This document shows positions 56,412 to 64,000 of a stretch of 64,000 nucleotides of DNA, piece by piece (the stretch's first letter is position 1; the number at the start of each line of letters is the position of its first letter). Below the pieces are notes generated by a model. It was not told the DNA's origin. It was given only the letters and a program-made list of their open reading frames with translations, and did no database searches. The stretch is from Apostichopus japonicus. Its lineage: Eukaryota > Echinodermata > Holothuroidea > Aspidochirotida > Stichopodidae. Location of the stretch: NCBI RefSeq assembly GCF_037975245.1, contig NC_092583.1, forward strand, positions 2,475,264 to 2,539,263, read 5' to 3'. Position numbers and translations under genes: made by a program.

Positions 56412-57515
56412 TATATATATACTGTCAGTGGCTGGATTATAGGTTTGAAGGTGTAAGATCTTCCTGTTGTGATGAAACGGCTGATGATGCAAGCTTATAA
56501 AATCATTCTATGAACCCTTTCCCTGGCTGGGTATTGCGACTGTCAGATGTTCTCTCACGCAGTCACGTGGTGTTGATCTACGTAGATATACGTACCGTAC
56601 TGTTTCTCTATATATGTACAATCCGAGTTTATTGAGTCGAGTGCGCCCTCCAACGTATGCTATGCACATGCGCATATGCACATGCGCCTACAATCATCTG
56701 GGCTGTTAACTAATACTGATCGAAATTATATATATATATATATATATACACTATATATACTATATAACAATGTACTATTCCTACAATGTCTAACGCCCAG
56801 TAGTAAATCCTTATGGTCCTATACTTATACACAGGCTTTCAGACAATCTTCGACAAAAATAGATGGGACACCCCACTCCCCGTATCAATGTTGCAGTTTC
56901 TGAGCGCTTTTTGCTACAACATTGAACGGGGGGAAGGGGGTGCGCTTAAGCCAATATCGCTCGTTGTTGCTCATACTGTCCCATCATTTTTGTCGAAGAT
57001 TGTAGACTGCCTAACAATGAATAGCGTGCACTATGCGTACATTTTTACAACTGCAGTGTTTAACCCTATACCCAACTACTGTACCACGGTACATGTGCTG
57101 TGAATTTGCCCAGGTACCTTCCCAACAACTGTAAGCTCATCCCATGTGTAACACCTGTTTGTTAACATTTTTTTGGCACGTTGCCAGGGAGTTTAGTTAC
57201 GTGAGATCCGTAACCGCCGAGGTGGTTAGGCTATTTGCTTTACACTTAACTATGGTAGGATAATATTTTTTCAGGTTTTTTTTCGCTATACGGTCAAGTG
57301 AATAAGTTGTACATTGAGTATAAACTCAATAAATTATAACTTCTACATTGTGATCGACAGTTCGTAAGTTAAGGTTTGAGTGTTTGCTCCCAAATCTGAC
57401 TAGGAATTTGTATCGCACAAATCGGCACAATGTGCGATGCTGATTTGGAAACGTCTCGCAAGTTTGTCGTTTTGGATCGCATTTTGCGATGCGATACCGG
57501 AAAAATCGAACACTG
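55250..57515. mobile_element. hAT-like element (2.27 kb) with 8-bp duplication
   Basis: Starts CAGTGTTCGACTT and ends AAAATCGAACACTG, complementary over 10 bases. Octamer GGCATAAC on both sides (55242-55249, 57516-57523). Inside: an ATATCGGTATCGGCCGATAT-rich patch (55460-55550) that looks like the end of another hAT-type element starting TAGTGTTGCTACG (55433), TA microsatellites, and an inverted pair at 56227 and 57005. No intact transposase. Confidence 0.88.
56227..57007. repeat. Nested duplicated/inverted segments with TA microsatellite
   Basis: The piece with CAATCTTCGACAAAAATAGA through GTTGCAGTTTCTGAGCGCTT occurs at 56230-56300 and 56850-56915. The TGCGCCTACAATCATCTGGG block followed by a TA tract occurs at 56310-56410 and 56683-56760. 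An inverted copy of the first piece closes the segment (ATTTTTGTCGAAGATTGTAG). Confidence 0.85.
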
Positions 57516-57523
57516 GGCATAAC

Positions 57524-60500
57524 GCATGCCCATCTATGTTGCTGCAATGTACGTGCTGTATACCCTGGGCTTACCCTCTGGAAATGATCCGAAACGATTG
57601 CAGAAATCATTTTTCACTACCAGATAATTCCTGCAACCAAACATGGTTGATCATGAACAGTGTCATACACCACATAAAATGTCTATAACTCTACACTACA
57701 GTTCTGTCCAAGATTTTCGCAAAGTCAATCTCCATAAGACTAGTCACTAAGAGTAAGACTTAAGCTGCAGGCCGATAGACTACGCCTGCGAAGCCTAAGT
57801 GTACTCACCTACAAGGCTAAATTGATACATATAATTATGTACAGCTCACGCGCAACGCGCGCCATTTGAAAATCCAAGTGTTGGAAAATTGTAGGACCTA
57901 CATACTGTAACTAACATAATAAGTAACTGGGCATATATGGTAACTTTAGTTCACACGATTTGTACGATGTATCTCGTCAGGCAACTCCAATAGTACGTTT
58001 TGTTGCTTTCATCGGACCGCAAAAAGACCCTTCCTAAACTAAATAAGAAGGCAAGGTTGTCTGAAGGATGAAGTTAAAATGTTTTTAAATGAGTCCTGAC
58101 TAATCTCTCAATACTTCAGTGCAAAATTAATCTGTTATTGTGTAGCAAAGAGATCTGAGATCTATTTTGAATAGTAATTATGGAAAAGCCCATTGCAAAA
58201 CTTTGTATAAATTTCAGGACCTACTGTATTACAGAGATTTTATTCCACGTTCCAATGCAGGCAATAAATCTTTCTCTTATCATTTTGATTGGCTGAAAGA
58301 AAACACACTAATCCTGCTTTAGGAATTGCTCAATCAGAGACTTGATCTCAGTTTGATTTCTATTGATCATATGAAATGACCAATATCACTACTACAAGGT
58401 CACCTAACTGATTCACACATATATAATGGCTGCATAGCCTAATGTTAGGCCTAACTATCCACCCTCAAGCACTGGTAATTGGCATGAACCGATCGTAGCT
58501 GACAATGTCGTCTACCAGAAAAGCTTTCTCTTGTTGCAATTTACTTTCATATTGCAAAAAGAACAGTAAGTAGGAGAAACCAAAGTCAACAAATGATGGA
58601 TGGAAGCTTTAACTTTGTTTTTTTCCAGTATTTGCAATTGACATTTCGTTTTTTTTCGGTTTCTTCGGTTTTTCAGTTTTTTTAAAATAAAAAATAGTAC
58701 AGAAATTTGGTCGAAAAAAACGGTTTCGGTACTAAAACCGGTTTACCGTGCAAGCCTAAATATCAGTAACATCTTCACAGTCTTTTTGGGATGAGAATAT
58801 TAATTTGTAATATGCAGTTCCCCCATACTTTCAAGCCATATTTGGAGGGTATAAAATTCACAATAATCAGGTTACCCTGCACGGCCCCCAACACAGACAG
58901 AACCTAGGTTAAATTTTTACCTTTTCAGGCAGGTAGTCATTGTGTTAGATTTTGTACTACCGATTCATAGACCAAGACCGTAGACAGACCTTTTGTACCA
59001 ATTCTCCTGCATAATTACGATACAAACTTAGCTAACAGGTATCTGGAACTTAGGGAATAGTTTTATGATCCTACGCTTCGTTAAATTCATGACCTCACGT
59101 ACCCTACTGGACAGTACTCGTGATTGACACATTCAATGTGTTGTCACAGCACTATTTGTACAATGATCCTTATTGTTAATTAGTGATCCTTAATTATTAA
59201 GTATATTAATTAGTGCCTACACTAATTGCAAAATGCAAATTTGGGAATTTCTGAAAAGTGAAACAATGTTCTTCATTAGCACAAGTGAAATATGCTATAG
59301 TCTATGCCAATGAACTTGCTTAAAATTGTGATGACATTTTAGAATTCTGATCTGTTACTGGGCAGCTGAATTGATTTAATCATGATAAATTTAAACAAAG
59401 TCTGCCTAAGATTCCGTGGACATTTTCCTATTTTTTCATTTGCATCTGTTGCTCAATGTCTGTATGATGGTGCGTTATAATATTATCTGTATTGTTTGTT
59501 GTTACCTTACACAAAACAGAGGGCTTACTCAAGGTAAATATAGAGATATAACAACTGAGCCAAGTTAATTATGCATTTATAAGTTTGGTCAGCAAACAAA
59601 CCAGCTCACACTTTTATTCGAAGGTTTCATTTTCACCAGAGGTGGAATTTTTTTATTTATTTTTACCAGGGTCAATTGTTGCCCTCTTGGATTGGGATTA
59701 TATGATGTAAGCACCAGATTAAAGCTTATTTTGAATCAGTACCTTTTGGAGGCCTACAGCAACTTACAAACAACCTGGGTAGTGAGTAACTATGCATTCA
59801 AATTGGTCACTGAGGCATAGTTAGAGTTTTGTAGTAGCCGCACCCCCACGTTTTTTCATTTGGTATCAGCGGTGGTCTTTCAGTCAAACAGTGTTTGTGA
59901 GTTTTGTGACTGCAGAAGCAGTAGTACTAAAAGTGTTTTTGAGACCTGCTTACGTATAACAGCTCTAGAGTCTACTGGATAATTTAAAAAATAAAATCAC
60001 AGTTTTTCAAAGATTGCGAAGAGATCACCAGAACTTTGAACAAGGTGAGTATAGGAAGATTACTTGTGATGTGGTACCCTTTCATTTATACAAGCTGCTT
60101 CTCATATGATTTTGTCAACCCATTTTGATATGTGTTATTACACTGTATTCTTTTATGGGAGAGGGGATTGATGTGTTATCGGAGACCTCAATAAAGTTTT
60201 AGTGTTAAGTCTTTAATATAGGAAACAGTGTGTTTTGTTTTCCTGAACTGACAGTGATAAGAGAAGACTCATTGAGTTAAAGCTGCTGCTGTCGACATGG
60301 TGCATTTGTTGCTAAATTTGCATCACTGAATATGTACCAAGCCTTTTGAATATTCATATAATTTTAGATATGCTTCAAGCTAACTAAGGAAAGCATGTAA
60401 TGTGGTTGCAACTCTTTTCACCACTCTTAATTAGCGAGAACTTAATTTTTAGTTTGATACAATATTTAGAGAAATTTGTTGTTTCCCACAAACCCTTTTA

Positions 60501-60550
60501 ACGTTCTTAAAGCAGTTTTGGCGCACAGATGTAAATGATCAAGTATTCCG
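57524..60550. other. Intergenic, no gene supported
   Basis: AT-rich. A possible noncoding exon end is seen at 60045 (GAACAAG|GTGAGTATAG) on the plus strand. An end-like motif AAACCGGTTTACCGTGCAAG near 58735-58755 recalls a hAT terminus, but no partner was found. Confidence 0.4.
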
Positions 60551-60552
60551 AT

Positions 60553-60655
60553 CTAATAATAATAATAATTTCAGTTCTTATATAGCGCAAGTTACAATAA
60601 AGCCTCGCCGCGCTGTACTAGTAGAGTACGTTATCCGAGGAGTAGTCCAGGGCAA
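60553..60655 (-). mobile_element. Non-LTR 3'-end fragment with ATT tail
   Basis: Read on the minus strand it has GCGCTATATAAGAACTGAAA then ATTATTATTATTAG, the usual LINE/SINE 3' terminus. Confidence 0.6.
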
Positions 60656-61962
60656 TTATACTGCCTGATCTACTGTATATTTGAGGCACATACATAATGG
60701 TATTACTAAAATGTGGTTAGCAATCCAAAATGCAGCTTTAAACCCACTGAGGTAATTTGAGACTTTTTATCTGGCAGCTGCTTCACTGAAATACAAACAT
60801 GTGCAGGAGGTTCTATCCAGTGTAGAGCTTATAAACTTGTTTCGTATAACTGTATTACACACAAATAAAAGTTTGGCTTGTATTTAAGCCCTCGTCTTTT
60901 GTGATTATTTCTTAAAAAGCCTGGGGTAAAAAAGAAGAAAAAAAAACATTTCTTTAGCAACAATTTAATCGTAGCTCACAAGAAAAGCAGTGATAGAGAA
61001 GAATTATAATTTTTCATGATCATCGTTCTTCATAAATGGAAGAAGTTCGTTAATTTATTTTATTATTTTAATTTTATTGTAAGTGTCACCAAAATGTCAC
61101 ATCAATGATTTTACCTTTTTTTTCAACTAAAGTAACTGTTACAGAAAGAATATTTTTTTTTTATGAACTATTAACTTTAGGTACAGTTCTCAGACAAGAT
61201 ATGATAGGAGCACAGTAAGCCAGGTTGCTGAACAGAGTACAATAAAATTGAGTGTTCAAATTACTCTGTTCTAAGTAATTAATTGGAAAAAGCTGTGTAA
61301 TTTAGAAAATTGAGGGTGATATATAGTTGTTACTCATTTTAATTCTTGGAATGTGTTTTTCTCTTGTGGTTATTTTTTGGAAACTTACATACCAGAAGAA
61401 CAGTGGTTGGAATGTCATGACAACATTAATGGTATGTATTGTAGATGTTAATGTGAGCGCAAGATTACACCACAAGATTTAAGATGCATTGATTGATTCC
61501 AATTTCTATTAAATTCTGTTAGTACAATGACAAGTCATTGATGCCAAGTCTACAAAAGGACCTTTTCAACTCAAAATGCCAGAAATATTTTACTCCTCAT
61601 GAATACAAGTTCAAACATTGGTCACTATTCCTGACTCACAACATTGGCTTGTTATCTGTGGGAGGAGGAGCAGTATGTCCACAAGTGATAATGACTAAAC
61701 CTGGTAAAAGATGCCACAGAGAAAGTCACCAAATTTAATGGCTTAGGTTTTTTATTTCTTCTTCCTTTGAGACAAATTTATAGTTTAGAGAATTGACAAC
61801 TATTAAATATAAACCACAACCTTGGACCAAATTTAGACATAAAGACATATCCTATGTTACTGAAGAGGTCAGTGTATTTCATTGCAGGGGTTATATACTG
61901 TGTACACTCAGAGGAATGTACTGTACATAAGGTGTGTGTGGTAATTGGTCTGTAGCATCTAA

Positions 61963-62321
61963 AGGCATTGAAGACTCGCTCCAAACCACGTGCAGCGCTC
62001 TGAAAAAGTTAACTTTCCGTTTCTTGCAAGTGAAGTTTTTCTCTTGTCGCTACAAAATGCAGACAGTAATGAAATGTGATACCTTGTAATTTTAGCTGGA
62101 CCTGAGATGTCCATCGCTGTATCTTTTGTACACTGTGCTGTTGGTATTGACCGCAGCTGTGTGTACTGACTGTACACTAGTGTCTAGTTACCGACGGTAG
62201 CAAGCTGTGTGTGTATTTTCTGGGATCGATGGTGGTGTCTAACACTTCTCATACACCTCATTCGAAACTAGGTCAGATTACAGGCATTAGACGTTTCTTT
62301 TTGCGCGAGTCTTCACACCCT
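61963..62321 (+). mobile_element. TTAA MITE, copy 4 (359 bp)
   Basis: Starts AGGCATTGAAGACTCGCTCC and ends GCGAGTCTTCACACCCT; CTAA on the left (one change from TTAA), TTAA on the right. Colinear with copy 1. Confidence 0.9.
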
Positions 62322-62325
62322 TTAA

Positions 62326-63570
62326 GTTCTACTATACTTAAAACTCCATTGGTATTTTTCAATTTTTCAATTTATCGTCTGGGTTTGGTTTGGATTTGAC
62401 TGTTTGGACGTTTGACTCTTTCCTTGATCCTTCCTTCTCTAGGGACATTCTCTGGAAAATGAAACTAGCATGAAAAAACTAAAGTGTTCATCAGGACCAA
62501 ATGTTATAATTTTTGTTTTAGAGGGATACCTCAAGTTTTCTGTTTCATATTTTGTCATTAATATTACAACCATAACATAATAATTTGCATAAACTTGCAT
62601 TCTTGTAAGTTTTAGCCAAACTTTGTAGCTTTTAACTGTATATTTGTTTTTTCTGCATGAGTATCTAGAAATAATATTTCAGTTATCAACTATCACATGG
62701 AGGCAGTTTACATGGGTTAATTTGTTTCATTCCTAAAGCAGAGGTTCCTGATCTTCAATTCTTTGTTAATAATGGGTGCTAATTAGTATAATTTTCATTT
62801 CATGTCACACACGTGACTGACTTTTATATGACCTCTGCCAGCACATGAATGTTCTGATTTTGGCTATGCTATATGGTTTTGTATGAGAGTCCCCTAGTGC
62901 ATACTTAAGTACTACAATCAACCCAACTCTCTTTACCTAAAAGTAGTTACTTAGTAGTAAAGTGCAAATTTCCCCATTTTTCCGTCACACACATGACTGA
63001 GAATGGCCCTCTAGAGCCTTCCCAAATGTAACACTGTACAGGTTGACTATATAACCCTAATTTATAACATCAGTATACTTAGGATTGGTGATTGATTTTG
63101 TAATTTAAATTTGTCATACACAGCTCCATGGATCGTTAACGGTGTCGTGGTAGGAAAATGAATATACCCTTATTAAAAATTATGGCTCGTTAAAAATTGA
63201 TTGATACTACAATATTGCAGGTGATGAAGTCCAAAACATGGGGCTCCAAACAATGTAGAAAAAAAGAGATAGTTGTGTGATTCCTCACAGGAAGAAATTG
63301 TTACCAGAATAAGAATTAGGCTCTTTACTTAGTATATTCGTAAGGAAGATGGTGATGGGCATTAATTTTTTTTTTTGAATCTTGATAGATATCAATATCA
63401 TTTTGTACCAAAACATGTTAGTGGTGAATTTGATAGCTGGATTAATGAATTTGTAATTAAGAAGTGATAATGCAAAAAAAAAAAAAAAAAATCACTTTGA
63501 TGTTTTTATGCAAGGAATTATTTGCTTCATTCCTCTCCGTAGCCGTCTCCTAGAAACATACGCTCTCTCT
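62326..63570. other. Intergenic, no feature recognised
   Basis: AT-rich. It includes a poly-A run (63475-63490) and a partial direct duplication around TCACACACGTGACTGA (62805, 62985). No coding frame. Confidence 0.5.
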
Positions 63571-64000
63571 CTAGTAAGCGAATAAACTGGTAAACATTCT
63601 TGCAATAAATAAATTAATACCATATATTAAAGTGCTGTTATCATGAAATAAAAAATGCTCAAGAGCACTGTACAAAAGAACCAATACCCGGAATATAAAA
63701 TTACCAAACTTGAGAAAACGTAAAAGTAATAACAACAGCAATAAAAGTAAAAAATGATATTTAGACAGGATTATAAACCACAATAAAGAACATAAAAAGA
63801 TAAATATACATAAAAAATGGGCACAGTAATGTGAATAAAACAACGAGTAAGATAATGCCCATACTCAAGCCCAAAAAGATAAGTTTTCAAATGCTTCTTA
63901 AAAGTGTCAATAGATGTGACATTTCTCAAGTGATGAGGAAGAGAATTCCAGAGTTTAGGACCTGCTGCACTGAACGAACAATGTACCCTTAATGACCATC
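63571..64000 (-). mobile_element. LINE ORF2 C-terminus and 3' UTR, cut by window edge
   Basis: On the minus strand, entering from the right edge, one frame reads FSAAGPKLWNSLPHHLRNVT then SIDTFKKHLKTYLFG, the classic end of Jockey/CR1/L2-like ORF2. It is followed by about 250 bases of 3' UTR with TTTTGTACAGTGCTCTTGAGCA. The body of the element would lie to the right. Confidence 0.85.

Noticed and set aside
56132-56500. 122-residue frame in the hAT-like element
   Set aside because: Half of it is (IY)n from a TA tract, and no transposase motif is present.
61538-61738. 66-residue plus-strand frame
   Set aside because: No recognisable motif, codon bias or splice context; treated as chance.

Overview
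The window comes from an animal nuclear genome. One large intron-rich gene fills roughly the left 41 kb, read on the minus strand. Coding exons are short, nearly all introns are GT-AG, and introns and flanks are AT-rich and crowded with microsatellites, minisatellites, non-LTR retrotransposon tails and small inverted-repeat transposons. The protein is clearly alsin (ALS2) but far diverged from the human one, and the repeat types look like those of marine invertebrates. My inference, not a demonstrated fact, is an invertebrate deuterostome such as an echinoderm.

The gene: 22 coding exons (41032 down to 323, minus strand) join in frame into 1533 residues, starting with a Met in good context. 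The order is N-terminal RCC1-like repeats, a long Ser/acidic linker, further RCC1 repeats, a DH (RhoGEF) domain, a PH domain, a run of MORN repeats, a linker and the beginning of a VPS9 domain. Every junction was checked for phase; all fit. An optional extra 45-base exon (19676-19720) would add 15 residues inside the PH domain. The last part of VPS9 (about 115 residues in human alsin) and the 3' UTR lie beyond the left edge. Alsin is known as a Rab5 exchange factor (MORN/VPS9) with Rac-linked DH/PH functions on endosomes and ruffles.

Introns: they hold most of the structure. From left to right: an AT microsatellite; a CAGGG-ended inverted-repeat element; a 17-bp satellite; a CATTCATCAAC-type satellite; a 2.7-kb composite element full of AGGTCA half-sites nested in another repeat; a long fold-back; a 184-bp near-perfect palindrome; a TTAA-flanked MITE; a 772-bp hAT-like element with a perfect 8-bp target duplication; a 43-bp satellite touching an exon; a 166/172-bp satellite with higher-order structure; a 73-bp satellite that includes a real splice donor and so repeats it about 19 times; a second copy of the CAGGG-ended element; a tRNA-derived SINE; and LINE 3' ends.

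Right third (about 41.1-64 kb): no gene could be supported. It contains a telomere-like TTAGGG tract just upstream of ALS2, two blocks dense in the palindrome TAGGCCTA, three more TTAA MITEs (one with a 155-bp internal triplication), an inverted-repeat element with a 10-bp target duplication, a 2.27-kb hAT-like element with a perfect 8-bp duplication, and a LINE ORF2 end at the right edge. No previously unknown multi-gene system was found; the most unusual features are the splice-donor-bearing satellite, the possible PH-domain microexon and the well-preserved non-autonomous transposons.
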